From assembly GCF_017591425.1 (NCBI RefSeq), contig NW_024467101.1, positions 10,986,918 through 11,050,917 of the forward strand: a stretch of DNA of 64,000 nucleotides. Direction: 5' to 3'. Numbering within the stretch: the first letter of the stretch is position 1; the number at the start of each line of letters is the position of its first letter. This DNA comes from Ochotona curzoniae (taxonomy: Eukaryota; Chordata; Mammalia; Lagomorpha; Ochotonidae). A program made the position numbers and the translations under genes. A model generated the notes under the pieces. That model saw only the letters and a program-made list of their open reading frames with translations, made no database searches and was not told the origin of the DNA. Below are positions 1 through 10,343 of this stretch, piece after piece.

Positions 1-525
1 CAGCAGCTCAAGTACCAGGGAGAAAGGGCGTGAAACCCGCGTTCCCCAGACCAGAAGCCCACCCACAGGGCAGGGATGGAGCTGAGGGTCGGGGGACAGG
101 ATGGAGTTGGAAAGAGGAATAGCAGGGACGCCAGAGGGCTCAGGGTGGAGCCCCAAGGTGGTGGCCGGCAAGGACGGAGATGGAGCAGGTGTTCGACACA
201 GCAAACCAGGGACGACCCCGGACATGGGACTGGGAGCGGGGACAGGACTCACTCGGGGAGGTCCAGCGGAGTCATCCCCAGCGCCTTGCCGGGGCGCGCG
301 GTACACTTGGAAGCAAATCCTTAAAAAACCTTCCGCTGCCCCCATTTGAGAGGCGGGCACCGACGAGGCCAGCCCCGCAGCTCCCCACTCCTGGGTGATC
401 CCCGGGCCCCAAACCCTAGCCCTAAGCCCCTGAGGCAGGCAAGTTCCAGACCCTCCCGGACGCAGGGGGTCGCTGGCGGCCTCGAAGGCCGACGGCGCGG
501 GCCCACGCAGGGAGGGAGCCGGTAC
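1..525 (-). other. GRK3: GRK3 intron 1 (5' part)
   Basis: This is the beginning of the first intron of the kinase gene, read on the minus strand from the GT donor at 525-524. It is GC-rich near the exon (part of the CpG island, which runs down to about 240) and less so toward the window edge. I see no further exon, repeat or splice acceptor here; the next coding exon must lie outside the window to the left. Short open frames in this stretch are products of high GC content. Confidence 0.8.
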
Positions 526-638
526 CTGGGCTCCGGCAGGACGATCTTCTTGCTGGCACGGGCGGCCGGAGTGGCCTTGCTCTTCTCCATGGCCATCAGG
601 TAGCTCACATCGGCCAGCACGGCCTCCAGGTCCGCCAT
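526..638 (-). CDS. GRK3: G protein-coupled receptor kinase 3, coding exon 1 (partial gene)
   Basis: Beta-adrenergic receptor kinase 2: a cytosolic Ser/Thr kinase recruited to membranes by G beta-gamma that phosphorylates agonist-occupied receptors and starts arrestin-dependent desensitisation. Only the N-terminal helix region is here. The exon starts at the ATG at 638-636 (context AACATGG: A at -3, G at +4) and encodes 37 residues, beginning [20 protein letters not shown] and ending KKIVLPEP, plus the two bases AG of the next codon; it is followed by a GT donor at 525-524 (CAG|GTACCG). The phase fits the family, where the next residue is Ser. This N-terminal helix contacts active receptors. 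The GRK2 paralogue has, from memory, ILLPEP at the end where this has IVLPEP, and GRK2 has close neighbours, so GRK3 is preferred. RGS-homology, kinase and PH domains are in exons outside the window. Confidence 0.9.
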
Positions 639-654
639 GTTGGCAAGTGGTGCT

Positions 655-691
655 GGCGGCGGCAGCGGCGGCGGCGGCGGCGGCTCCTCAG
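655..691 (-). repeat. GCC/CCG triplet run in GRK3 5' UTR
   Basis: GGC repeats on the plus strand, interrupted once by CAGC, read as CCG/GCC on the transcript strand just upstream of the start codon. Short GC triplet runs like this are common in vertebrate 5' UTRs and can vary in length. Confidence 0.8.
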
Positions 692-799
692 GACCCGGAC
701 GGGACGCGTTCCCGCCGCCGCCGCCCGCCCGTCGCGGCCCGACGTTGGGGGGCCGCCCCGGGGCAGCCCCCCCTTCCGTCTCCCCGCGCGCCTCCGCCC

Positions 800-862
800 G
801 GCGCGCGCGCGCGCGCACGGATCCCCACACACACACACACTCACACAACCGCGCGCGCGCGC
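800..862. repeat. Alternating purine-pyrimidine tracts (GC)n-(CA)n-(GC)n
   Basis: Three alternating blocks follow one another: GC repeat at 800-818, CA repeat at about 826-847 and GC repeat at 850-862. Such tracts favour left-handed Z-DNA under negative supercoiling. They sit about 160-225 bases upstream of the GRK3 start codon, within the likely promoter or 5' UTR. Confidence 0.85.
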
Positions 863-1069
863 CACCAGCGCCCAGGCGCGCGCCACCGCGGCTTCGCGCC
901 TGCTGGGGTCGCCACCCGCCCCGCTCCGCCCCACTCACCCCTCCCCTGCGCACGCGCCCCTTCCTCCCGCCACGGTCTCTAGGGAGTGCGCGCCCCAAAA
1001 CGTCCTAGCTCCTCGTAGTCCCTCCCCGTCCCCTCGGATCCCCTCCTCTCTCCCTCGGGGTGGCCACGA

Positions 1070-1115
1070 GGGACTTCCTCTCCCTCCTCCTTCTCCTCCT
1101 CCTCCTCCCGCCTAT
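1070..1115. repeat. Polypyrimidine (TCC)n tract upstream of the promoter
   Basis: A nearly pure C/T stretch of CTCCTCCT type on the plus strand, purine-rich GGA/GAGG on the minus strand. It lies about 430-480 bases upstream of the GRK3 ATG. Mirror-symmetric homopurine tracts can form triplex DNA and bind zinc-finger factors. Confidence 0.7.
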
Positions 1116-3316
1116 CCTTCACCCTGCCCGCTGTCCCCCACTTCCCACTCCTCCCAGCGCTGTACCCTACCCCAGGAGAGCAAACCCTCCCTCCTGGCGC
1201 GCGCGCCATCCACACACCCAAGGGACCGGAGCACGGGCAGAGCTCCAACTGGACATTGTTCACAGCATCCCTCCGGGAGGTCAGGATGCACAAGTGTTTC
1301 ACCTGTCCCCCAGGTGATAGTGAAAAGCCCTGCTGGTAGGAGACACTCTGGAACCCTTCACCTGCCCCCTTCCCACCCGCCTCCTCCTCTGAACCCAGCT
1401 GGGCAGAGTTCCTGGGCTCCTTGTTATGCCAGGCCACCCGCAGCGAGAGCGTCCTGCTGGGAACCGCGCGTGGGCAAAGAGCCCTGGGTGCCGGCCCGGT
1501 GGCCACTGCCTGGCACTCATAGCTGATTCAAGTCACCGCTCGGGAGCACCTCGGAGAGTCACCGTGCAGAAGAGGGTGGGGGAGGGGGGTCAGGTTTTTA
1601 GGGAAGTGCAAACCCCCCAGGCATGCGGGAATTTCCAGCTTCCTGGTCTTCACTCTGGGTGTCTGCGGTCACCAACACCCCTGCCTGGGGTTTTTTAAGA
1701 AGCAGCTTCTTATTTTTTTTTTGTGTAGTGATGTGCACAAATTGACATTCAGAAACCTGGAGTGGAGGGGCGGTGGGGGGGGTGAGGCTGGGGCTTTCTG
1801 CCTAGAATGGTATTAAGGGACACTTGGGAAATCAATACAACCCCTCTCACACACGCACATATACACGCATACGCACACATTACCCACCCACTTCCCAGAA
1901 GAATCCCTTTAATTCATTGGAATTGGCCACAGGGCATCTGAAACCTCAGACGTAGCAAGAATTTGATGCATGCTCTGCCAGCAGCTTTAAGGGTTAACAG
2001 AACCCACCAGAAATAGCTAAAGGTCAAAATTTGGCTAAGGTCAAACTTTGGATGGTTCCTGGAATGTCTGACAAAAAAAAAAAAAAAAAAAGCCAATTCC
2101 CCCATCACCAGAACCCAGTCCTCTCTCCTCCTCTCGCCCCTCCCCCCACCACGCCTGTCACCACAATGGGTCAGTTCTCAAGATCTAAGGTGTCATGTGT
2201 GTGACAACTGTCCCCTAAAGGGCAACAGAAAAGAAGGAGGAGTGTGCGGCATGGGGGCTTGGATCTGCACAGAGAGCAGAAATGATGAAAGAACACAGAT
2301 CCATGAAGGAGCCCAAGATATGCATAAGGCAAATATCAAACTTCATCTTCCACCCACTTTTTTTTTTTTTTTTTGCCTAAAAACAGGAACACAGAATGTC
2401 TTATCAAAGCTCACTCAGGAGGAAGAGTAAAGTTCCCTTCCCTGCAAGAAAAAAAAAAAATAGCAGAACATTTTCTTATGATTTAATTACTACCGTTCCT
2501 TTCAATGTTGTCTGTTTATCATCCAAGCTTTTCCATGATCAGCTTGTCCAGTGTTCTGCCTGCACTTTCTGGGTCCTCAGAATGTGTCAAAGATACTTTG
2601 TGGATGTCTCTTGCTGTTTTGTTGTTGTTGTTTATTTGTTTTAATCAACAACATGTTTGGGGGTGTAAGTTTGAGGCAAGACACCTCAGGTCAAACCCCT
2701 GTGCCCCCGGGCTGGGTCCCATCAGAAGTGGCATTTCACTTCTCTGTCTTTTATTGCCCATCTAAGTAAAGCAGTTGTGTGACCCCAGGGTTGTTCAGAC
2801 AGAGGAGAAATGGCACATAAAAAAAGGCACCTAGCCTGACACCCAGCGCAAATCCCCCTGCACCAAGGTCATGCTTTTCCTCTGTGTATCTGGCTTCGTT
2901 TTACCCTCCCATGCGAGCAAATGACACAGAAAGCAGCTAGTAAGGGTCATTCAACTTGAAGCAGGAAGACCCCCCCCCCTTTACCAAAAATAACAGCTCC
3001 CTGAGGGCATTTCCAGGCACCAGCATGGCAAGCTAACATGACTAGCCTTCATAAACAAAGAGCCATCGCTTTTCTCACTGCAAAAACAGGGAGTCCAAAT
3101 TCTGTTCCTCTCACCAAAGGCCCTAACCCCGTGGAAGTCTGTTAACTCAATTACCCCCAGGGGTATTTTTCTTTTTCCTCGCATGAATCATGTGTGAACT
3201 TCTGTTCCCTATCTTTCTTTCTTCTTTGCAGTCTCGCTTTCTCTATGCAATGCCCCCCCCCACACACACACACACAACACCCCTGTCTTCTTTCCCTGGA
3301 TTCTCTCAATACTAGA

Positions 3317-3355
<39 letters not shown>

Positions 3356-4390
3356 CACTGGAAACAAAAGGCATTAATGACAATGATGAAATTGTCATAA
3401 CCAACCTGTTGGATTCTGGCCCGCCATCCGGTAACCATTCTAATTCAGAGAAGACAGATAGCAACCCATTTGTACTGGGCCCATTTGTAAGGCTCCCCTA
3501 CAAATCATAGGGTCCCCAAGCTCCCCCCACCAACCCCTGCACCTCTACCCCAAGAAGAATTCAGTGACTGCTCCCAATAACAGAGAACAACTCCAGGCTT
3601 GCTGCAAACCTTCACCAAGTTCCCTGTCTCTGATCTACAACCTCTCCCATTAGGGAAGATGTGGCTAAGACAGGTGAGTTAAAAGTCTAAGCTCTCTGGA
3701 GCGCGGTTTCCGATGACAGCTCCAAATGAGGATGGGGAAGAGATGCTCACTCGAACACTAGTGGGTCTGTCTTGCTCGTTTTAGATTCTGGACTTTTCTG
3801 AGGCTTCCTAATCCCAGAAGCCATAGACTCTCAATGCTAGCAATGGAGAAATGTTGTCCTGGGAAATTAACCACAAATGAGGGGGAAAGAAAATCAACTC
3901 TGAAGGTTCCAATTGGAAGACTTCAGAAAAGTAGGGAGGGGAAAAATACCTGTTCTCCATGCACTAAAATCATAATATGTAAGTCAATGGCTGCTATGAG
4001 AGTTACTTGATTTTTCAGAAAGCACTCCCTTAGATATAGTTGTTGCTCAAGAAAATTGCAAGCAATTGGCATTTCCGTGGTTTTATATCCAAGCCTCTTC
4101 CTGTGTAAGGGCTCTGTAAGTGTCTTCTCTGGGGACCACCGTTCATTTCTCCTGTAACTTAGCTCCCATTTCTACTTTAGTGGTGCCCAGAGATTAGGAG
4201 CTGCTTGCTGTGTCTACTTCATCAGCCAAGCTCTGCAGACACCTGGCAGCTCCAGACTTCAGACGATTGGCCTAAAGGCGTGATAACCAAACTTTGCTTT
4301 TAATTGCCCTGAAATGATGTCCAACACACACGTACCTGCCTTTTCAAATATGGCTAGAAACTCATTGCTCTGCAGGGAGAGAGAATCTGT
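1116..4390. other. Intergenic, no gene seen
   Basis: No coding exon or clear dispersed repeat was recognised. The stretch holds simple sequence: A/T runs near 1705-1725, 2073-2091, 2357-2374 and 2450-2461, a CA-rich patch at 1850-1885, a C run at 2967-2980 and a (GT)18 microsatellite at 3319-3354. The first kilobase may hold distal promoter elements of GRK3. Confidence 0.6.
3319..3354. repeat. (GT)18 microsatellite
   Basis: Uninterrupted GT dinucleotide repeat of about 18 units, preceded 45 bases earlier by a C-run plus (AC)n at 3253-3278. Long pure dinucleotide runs are usually polymorphic. Confidence 0.95.
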
Positions 4391-4399
4391 TGAACAAGG

Positions 4400-4600
4400 A
4401 GCCAGCGATTGTTGGGGCTCAGAGTCTGGGACTGAAGCAGGACCCGTACTTCTGAGCTGTGTGACCTGGGGAAAGTTGTGTGACCTCTGTGTGCTTCTGC
4501 ACTCTGTCTCTCTCTCACACACACACACACGCACATATACACAACAGTGCTAATGGATTGCTGTGAAAATGACGCTGTAACTCAGGAGGACGCAGTTGTT
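4400..4600 (+). repeat. MIR-like SINE remnant with (CA)n
   Basis: The text 'GAGCTGTGTGACCTGGGGAA' at about 4453-4472, followed by 'GTGTGACCTCTGTG' and later 'GGATTGCTGTGAAAATGA', follows the conserved core of the mammalian-wide MIR element in sense. A TC/CA microsatellite at 4506-4530 has grown inside it. Confidence 0.6.
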
Positions 4601-4654
4601 TTTATCTAGCAATTATGACAGTGATTAGGGCATCAGTGGCCCCCAAAGGCCAGA

Positions 4655-4765
4655 TTTCCAACTCCAGCAGGAGTAGCTGGCACTTGAACAACAGCTCCGA
4701 TGTGGGATGCTGGTGTCAACAGTGTCAGCTTAACCCACTGCACCACAACACTAACACCCAGTGCA
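4655..4765 (-). repeat. C-type SINE (CSINE) head fragment
   Basis: Antisense remnant of the tRNA-like head: 'GATGTGGGATGCTGGTGTC' then 'TTAACCCACTGCACCACAAC', which are reversed forms of the family's 'gcatcccat' and 'gctaagcc' boxes. 3' half and A-tail missing. Confidence 0.65.
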
Positions 4766-7075
4766 AAATTAAGTAAATAATTGAAATGTATGCTTAGTTC
4801 CCCCTCCCCGTAATATGCATTGTTCACGGTCTTTTTAAAGACCCTCCTCATAGGGATGGATTTCAATTTTTTTTTTTTTGCACCAAAATAAATACATACC
4901 TTTTCATTCGGTTTTTTTCATGAACTTTTGTAATCCCTTTCTGTGTATAAAGTTCTCAGAACCATGTCTCATTATCATTGTGATCATCATTAGAGTATGT
5001 CTACATTATGCAAGAGGAAAAACCAGTAGTGCTAGCCCAGCTCTGACGTTCACGGATACCTCTAAGTCTCTAAAACCTTTTAAATCTCCCTTTCCACGGA
5101 GGGATTGCATGAGCCAGTCTCCGCGGCCCCTTCCAACTGTAAAATTCCCTGGCTTTATTTAATCCTGCTGTGAATCCTTTAGCAAAGTGAAGACTAGTCA
5201 CACCCTTTGGTAACATGTTTTTGGCTGATTCAGACAACACCCAGGTCATTCCCCAGGCTCGGCGCCACTACGCTACAGTCCACAGGTTGAGTGAGCAGTC
5301 CATTCATCAACTGACTTCTAGAAACAAACTCATTTGTATTCGTTTCTTCCACTTATCTTTGGGCCTTGCTCAAGAGGTGTGTGTTGAATGAGCAAGGGAG
5401 CGAATAAATGGATGAATGACATCATAGTTTGCCTCAAAGATTCAGCCTTCCCCTGGGACATCATCCAAAGGGGCAAAAACATGCTCCTGAAAGCCACAAA
5501 GCCCCCATTAACAAGTGCACCCTATGAAAGAATGAGCCTTAAGCCAGGCCCTGTTGTTCCTCGATGCTGCAGTTGGTCCAGGAGGCCCCTCCAGTAGCAA
5601 GAATCCTGATGGGCTCAATCTACAGAGAATCTGCTAGCATCTATTGGGTTTGTATCCATTCATGGAATTCATGTGTCTGGGGGAGGGGATTGGTTTGTTT
5701 GCACACCAGTGTCATACCTTTCTAGGGGCGAGGGAGACAGGTGCTTTGATGGTGAACTGTACGGGAGGTACAGAACCAGAGCCCATGCTGGAATCAACAC
5801 AGGGCCCAAGAGGCAGGCACGGCCAGAAAGAAGAACGAGAGAACAAAACCTCAGAGAAGACAAGAAATTGGAAGCTTGGCAAGGATAATGGGAAAATGGG
5901 CCCTAATCCTAGGATACCTAGTCAGTCCTGGGCCTCTGTACAGAACTGGAAAGCCAGTCTTGTCTGCCTCCAGTGGGATGAAAAGATAGATCTTGGATGT
6001 GTGAGCTACACAAGGCCAGAACTTTGCTGCAATGCAAAGTTCATCCCTTTGCCTCCTCGGCAATATTCTGGCTGAAAGGTCCATTTAACTTGGAAAATCA
6101 AATGCAAACAACCCAGGAGAGGCCATGGTAGGCCTCCTAAAGTCCCAGAGGTCTTCTACATCTGCCACCTTAGCAGTTCAGGTCATCATCACAGGCCAGG
6201 CCACCTGGGCCTATGGCAATGGCACTGAATGACTCTACTCCCCCACGCCTGGGAGATTGAAAACCCATCTGCTCCCATTCCAGCCAGCTCAGTTTCTTCT
6301 CTCCTGGTCAGCAGTGACAGCTCCCCATCCTCTCAAAGCCCCCAAGTACAGGGTCAGACTTGATTACAGGGGGTGCCAGGGCCAGACCAGTCATAACTGG
6401 GATCTCAGAGGTCCACCAAGGAGCCAGCAGAAGGGTATTTTCCTCTGACTCTGCCCAGCACTACCTGATGCTTAAGTGATGAAATTACTCATGTGGGATT
6501 TGGGCTCAGCACTCTCAGTGAAGCCCAGGTGGGGCACTACTCAAGAGGATTGTGTGCTAGAATAAGCAGTCCTCCAGGCACGTGAAGATGCAAGAAGCCC
6601 TGCAAGGGTTCATCCTAACAGGGGTGAGGAACTATGGGCCACAGGGATGTTTAGAACAGCACTTGCAGGCCAGATGAAATTATCAACTCTAACATTTAGC
6701 TTACAATCAACGTATTGAATTAGGAGTATCTTGTTTGCAATTAATAGCCGTGGTGGGGTCAGCCCAAATAGCTTCATGGGTTTTTATGCTGTCCAAGGGT
6801 CAACATCTTTCACCCTTGTGAACTTAGATAGAATGTTTCATTCTAGACCTGGAGGTTGTCCCAACAGGCCTTGGACAAGAGGATTTCAAACCACAGAAAG
6901 GTCAAATCCGCCAAATCTAAAAGGCAGAGGTGAGTCAGCCAGGGCAGAGACAATGCAATCACATCACCCCAGAGCTGCGATGGGGAACTGAACCCTCTGA
7001 GGGCAGGAGAAAACCAGCAGAAGGTCCCAAGAGGCAAATGACATAATCAAATGGACATTTTGTTAAGATTCTTTC
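4766..7075. other. Intergenic, no gene seen
   Basis: A repeat-poor stretch with ordinary base composition. A 143-codon open frame at 5644-6075 has no recognisable domain, no splice signals I can support and no codon bias, so I do not call it a gene. Nothing else could be named. Confidence 0.5.
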
Positions 7076-7078
7076 TGG

Positions 7079-7375
7079 GTGGGGCTGCCAATGTGGCATA
7101 GCGAGTTAAGCCACCACCTGTGAAGCCAGTATCCCATAAGAGCATCAGTTCAAGTTCCATTTCCAATGCAGCTCCCTGCTTATATGCCCGGGAAGGCAGC
7201 AGAAAGTGACCCAAGTGCTCAGGCCCCTGCACCCACATGGGAGACATAGAAGAAGCTCCTGGCTCCAAGAGCTCTGGCATGTTTCAAGCCTGGCCATTGT
7301 AATATTGGGGGAGTGAATCAGACCTCTATCTACCCACCCCCCATGTAACCCTACCTTTGAAATAACTAAATATAT
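7079..7375 (+). repeat. CSINE, near full length, diverged
   Basis: Sense copy: head 'GGCATAGCGAGTTAAGCC', mid-part 'CCTGCACCCACATGGGAGAC', 'GAAGCTCCTGGCTCC' and a short A/T-rich tail ending in AAATATATATA. Divergence from the young pika consensus suggests an older subfamily. Confidence 0.85.
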
Positions 7376-7629
7376 ATATGTATTTAAATCTGTCCATGGA
7401 TACAAGACTAGTTGCAGGTAGAGGAAGATAAAGGGAGATTCTAGAGGGTTCCAGAATACCAATTCTGAAGATTCAGTGAGGGTGGGTACAGTTCGCAAAC
7501 CAGCAGCACATCAGCCATGGCCCAGTGTGACTCACAGGCCTCTGAAACAGCAGTGAACATAAAAGGAACCAACCCTTTCTTCCTCCCTGGACCCCCCCCC
7601 AAAACATATTTCTTCTTTCCCACCTAAAA

Positions 7630-7830
7630 GACCCCTATGGCTTGCCCATTTCCTCTTCATGCTTCCAAACCGTTCCCTCTTCAACCCATCTGGCACTCCC
7701 CTGCTTTGACTTAATAACCTTCAGTGGCTGCCCACTGCCAACCACATTACCTTCCAGCTCCTCTGCCCACACTTGTATTCCATGCTTCTATTTCTGCCTG
7801 ACCCTTTAGCATGTTAGTTCATGTTTCCAT
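7630..7830 (+). repeat. L2-like LINE fragment
   Basis: 'CTTCAGTGGCTGCCCACTGCC' style text (about 7723-7743), with flanking 'ACTCCCCTGCTTTGACTTAA', resembles the 3' part of LINE-2 in sense. Old and diverged; call rests on remembered consensus. Confidence 0.5.
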
Positions 7831-7999
7831 TCATGCAGAAAGTATTCCTTGAATGCCATCACTGTAGCAGGCACTGAAAGGGCATCCCCACCCCCCATCT
7901 GCTGAGACACAGAATGCATCCCCAGAGGTTTTCGGCCACACTGAAACATTCTAAAGCTGCTTAGCTATATAAATTTTTTTTTTAAATCAGAATGTGTGC

Positions 8000-8180
8000 A
8001 AATTAGTGTGCATAGCACTTTATGTGATTGTCCCTTAATATCACCTCCAAAGGCCCATGATGAAAGCAATTGGCCTCGCCTAAAGTAAACTTTCAAGTCC
8101 CTGGCAAACAAGCGCAGCTACTGAGACCACAGGACTGGAACTCGGGCCGTCTGAGCCCAGAGTTTGCCCTCCTGACTCCT
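8000..8180 (-). repeat. MIR-like remnant, antisense
   Basis: Reversed MIR core: 'CCACAGGACTGGAACTCGGG' and 'GTCTGAGCCCAGAGTTTGCC' with an upstream 'AGCACTTTATGTGATT'. Highly diverged. Confidence 0.45.
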
Positions 8181-8472
8181 GTTCTTTCCATGTGGAGTTT
8201 AGACCACCACTCTGCTCAAACATAGTAGCAGGCACAAAGGAAAGTGGATAGTGGAAATTCACAACCCAACTCACCCTCCTGCTGCTCCCAAGTTCACATT
8301 GGCTCAGCCTCTTCTGTCCTGGGGTGGTGTCCTCCTCTTGCCCCACTCCCATGCCAACACTCTCCTTCAAGGTCTTTTCATGAGCTTCTCAACTCTCTAC
8401 TCAAACGTGACTTCTGGCATCTCCCGCCTTCCAAACAAACATGCAGACCTGACAAACCCTCCACTTATTTTT

Positions 8473-8747
8473 TTTTAACTTTTTAAAGAAATTTATTTTA
8501 TTTTTGATAATGTTTACATACTTGGGAAGGATACATGCCTACAGATCACTGATCAGGGTGGGAAGGGTTGAGGCATGGAGAAAAGGGGATGTTTCCAACC
8601 TTTTTTTTTTTTCTCCCTATACCCAAGGGAAAGCAGGAGAGAAGAGGAAAGGCTGCACTTAGCCGCCCACCTCATCAACACCCAGGATGGGGGCAGCCAC
8701 TCCATGCCATCCCAGGATCCCCAATGTACAGTATGTTCCAAGAAACT
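8473..8747 (-). mobile_element. L1 3' end fragment, 5'-truncated, with target duplication
   Basis: Inserted in antisense: the plus strand starts with a T-rich tail and 'TTTATTTTATTTTTGATAAT', the reverse of an L1-type 3' end. A second copy of the same text occurs at about 39715-39985. A 14-base direct repeat CTCCACTTATTTTT flanks it at 8459-8472 and 8748-8761. Only about 275 bases of 3' UTR are kept, so it is dead on arrival. Confidence 0.75.
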
Positions 8748-8761
8748 CTCCACTTATTTTT

Positions 8762-8895
8762 CTTTCTTTTTCTTTTTTTCTTTTTCCTTCCTTCCTTCTT
8801 TCCTTCCTTCCTTCCTCCCTCCCTTGCTTCATTCCTTCCTTCCTTCCTTCCTTCCTTCCTTCCTTCCTTCCTTCCTTCCTTCCTTCTTTCTTTCT
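8762..8895. repeat. Polypyrimidine (TTCC)n microsatellite
   Basis: TTTC-type bases pass into a long TTCC tetranucleotide array, with one break at 8820-8832. It abuts the tail of the antisense SINE that follows and probably grew out of that SINE's A-tail. Confidence 0.95.
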
Positions 8896-9215
8896 GTTTT
8901 AATTGGAAAGGCAGATTTACAAAGATAAGGAGGGACAGAGACAAAGCTCTTCCATCCGCTGGTTCACTCCCCAAGTGGCAGCAACAGCTGGAACTAATCC
9001 AAATCCGAAGCTAGGAGCCAGGAGCTTCTTCTGGGTCTCCCACGCAGGTGCAGGTTCCCAAGGCTTTGGGCCGTCCTCGACTGCTTTCCCAGGCCATAAG
9101 CAGGAAGGTGGATGGGAAGTAGAGCAGCCAGGAGACAAACTGTTGCCCATATGGGATCACGGTGCGTGCAAGGTGAGAACTTTAGACACTATACTACCAT
9201 GCTGGGTCCAAAGTC
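8896..9215 (-). repeat. CSINE, full length, antisense
   Basis: Reversed family text in order: 'AATTGGAAAGGCAGATTTAC', 'GGGCCGTCCTCGACTGCTTT', 'CCCATATGGGATCACGG' and a head ending at 'ATGCTGGGTCC'. Fairly young. Its tail has expanded into the adjoining TTCC array. Confidence 0.9.
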
Positions 9216-9285
9216 TTCATTTTAAACCAGGATTCTAAAAGAGGAGTTTTTTTTCCTTTCCTTAAAGAATGTCATCCATCGGGAG

Positions 9286-9345
9286 TTGTGTGTGTGAGTG
9301 AGAGAGAGAGAAAGTGAGAGAGAGAGGGGGCACACATGTGTGTAA
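9286..9345. repeat. (TG)n/(GA)n simple repeat
   Basis: TG units pass into AG/GA units and back to CA/TG. Imperfect, purine-rich in the middle. Confidence 0.85.
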
Positions 9346-9464
9346 TACATTGAGGGCACTATGTTCATTTGTGTTTGTTTCCTTACCTGCTGGGAATCAG
9401 ACTGACCTGGTAAGGTTCAAGGGACCTCAAGGGTTGTGATATACTTGAGAGGGAGGAAGAACAG

Positions 9465-9600
9465 ACATGGAAGAAAGGCCCTGGCTTGAATCTCACTTCT
9501 AACCTGACCTGCAGAGCCTCAGACAAAGCACTGTGGGCTCCTTTTCACAGCGAGTGTAACGAACAACTGTAAGGTTGCTGTGAAGATAAAGTGGGATGAT
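9465..9600 (+). repeat. MIR-like remnant
   Basis: Text resembling MIR sense: 'GGCTTGAATCTCACTTCT', 'AGAGCCTCAGACAAAGCACT' and 'GGTTGCTGTGAAGATAAAG'. Diverged. Confidence 0.5.
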
Positions 9601-10059
9601 GAGACGCCCGGGTGGGGCTCATCGGGACCTGAATGGGGGACACCCACATCGATGTGGTCAGGCTTGGCGACCCCCTGTGCCTCAGCTTCCAGGTACCCAC
9701 CCACACTCCCATCACCCCCCTCCTTACACCCTATCCCTCCACTGTGCATACAACTGTTTCCAGAAAGAACATAGCACGGACTCTGGCAGGAAGCCATGCA
9801 ATGTCCCGGAACCTTGACCACTCTAGAGTGTAAAATGCTTCCCTTCAGTGAGAGTCACTCTCAAGGCCAAGTTCAGAGCATTTCAGACTTAATTGGGGAT
9901 TGGCACCAATCCAGCCCTGAAACCCTCCCTCCTGCCCTGCCCTACCTCTCACCCACCAGAACCAACCATGACATCCTCTGCCTCATCTGTCCTGGGCTGC
10001 TATGGCAGCCAAACCTGACCAGACACCAGTTCCTTGAATCCAGGCCCCCAAAGCTAATG

Positions 10060-10343
10060 TGTCAATGTTTATTTATTTACAGAAGCACAGAGAGAAACAG
10101 ATTTCCCATTCTCTAATTTGCTCCCAAGAATCTATCATGGGCTGGGGATGCACCAGAGCTTAAGCTGGGAGCTGGCAGCTCAGTACAGGTGCCCAACATG
10201 GGTGACAAGGAGCTGTTGACTTGAGCTGTCACCACTGCTTCTTAGTGCAGCAAGCTGGAGTAAAGAGTCAAAGCTGGGGACTGAACCAGGTACCTCGAAG
10301 TGGAATGCAGGCGTTTTAACCACAAGGCTAAACACCCGTTCCA
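10060..10343 (-). repeat. CSINE-related element, antisense, old
   Basis: Starts with a T-rich tail (TTTATTTATTTACAGAAGCA), ends in the reversed head 'GTTTTAACCACAAGGCTAAA'. The middle departs from the young pika form, so it is an older or rabbit-like subfamily. Confidence 0.75.

Larger units (their letters stand above)
639..1000 (-). promoter_or_regulatory. GRK3: GRK3 5' UTR and core promoter
   Basis: The sequence upstream of the ATG on the minus strand is extremely GC-rich, with no TATA box at a sensible place. It holds a GCC/CCG triplet run at about 655-691, several GC boxes (for example CCGCCCC around 926-932) and alternating GC/AC tracts at 800-862. This is the pattern of a TATA-less, Sp1-type CpG-island promoter with dispersed start sites. 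The exact start site and 5' UTR length cannot be fixed from sequence. An open frame continues upstream of the ATG without a stop, which is expected at this GC content and is not evidence for an N-terminal extension. Confidence 0.75.
240..1060. other. CpG island over GRK3 exon 1
   Basis: CpG dinucleotides are dense from roughly 240 to 1060, peaking between 640 and 900, and become rare to the right. The island covers the end of intron 1, exon 1, the 5' UTR and the proximal promoter. Limits are by eye. Confidence 0.85.

Noticed and set aside
526..638. GRK2 instead of GRK3
   Set aside because: The first residues are shared, but IVLPEP rather than ILLPEP and the long gene-free flank fit GRK3 better. 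The choice is strong but not absolute without exon 2.
321..998. A 225-codon open frame that includes GRK3 exon 1 and extends both ways
   Set aside because: Only 526-638 matches the kinase. The upstream part is 5' UTR without stops because of GC richness, and the downstream part is intron beyond a clean GT donor.
979..1506. 175-codon minus-strand frame upstream of GRK3
   Set aside because: Runs through the polypyrimidine tract (Glu/Lys-rich translation), with no domain and competing frames on the other strand.
5644..6075. 143-codon plus-strand frame
   Set aside because: No recognisable domain, no coding bias and no splice or promoter context.
7079..7375. tRNA genes suggested by A- and B-box-like words
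   Set aside because: These are the tRNA-derived heads of SINEs; no free-standing cloverleaf was found.
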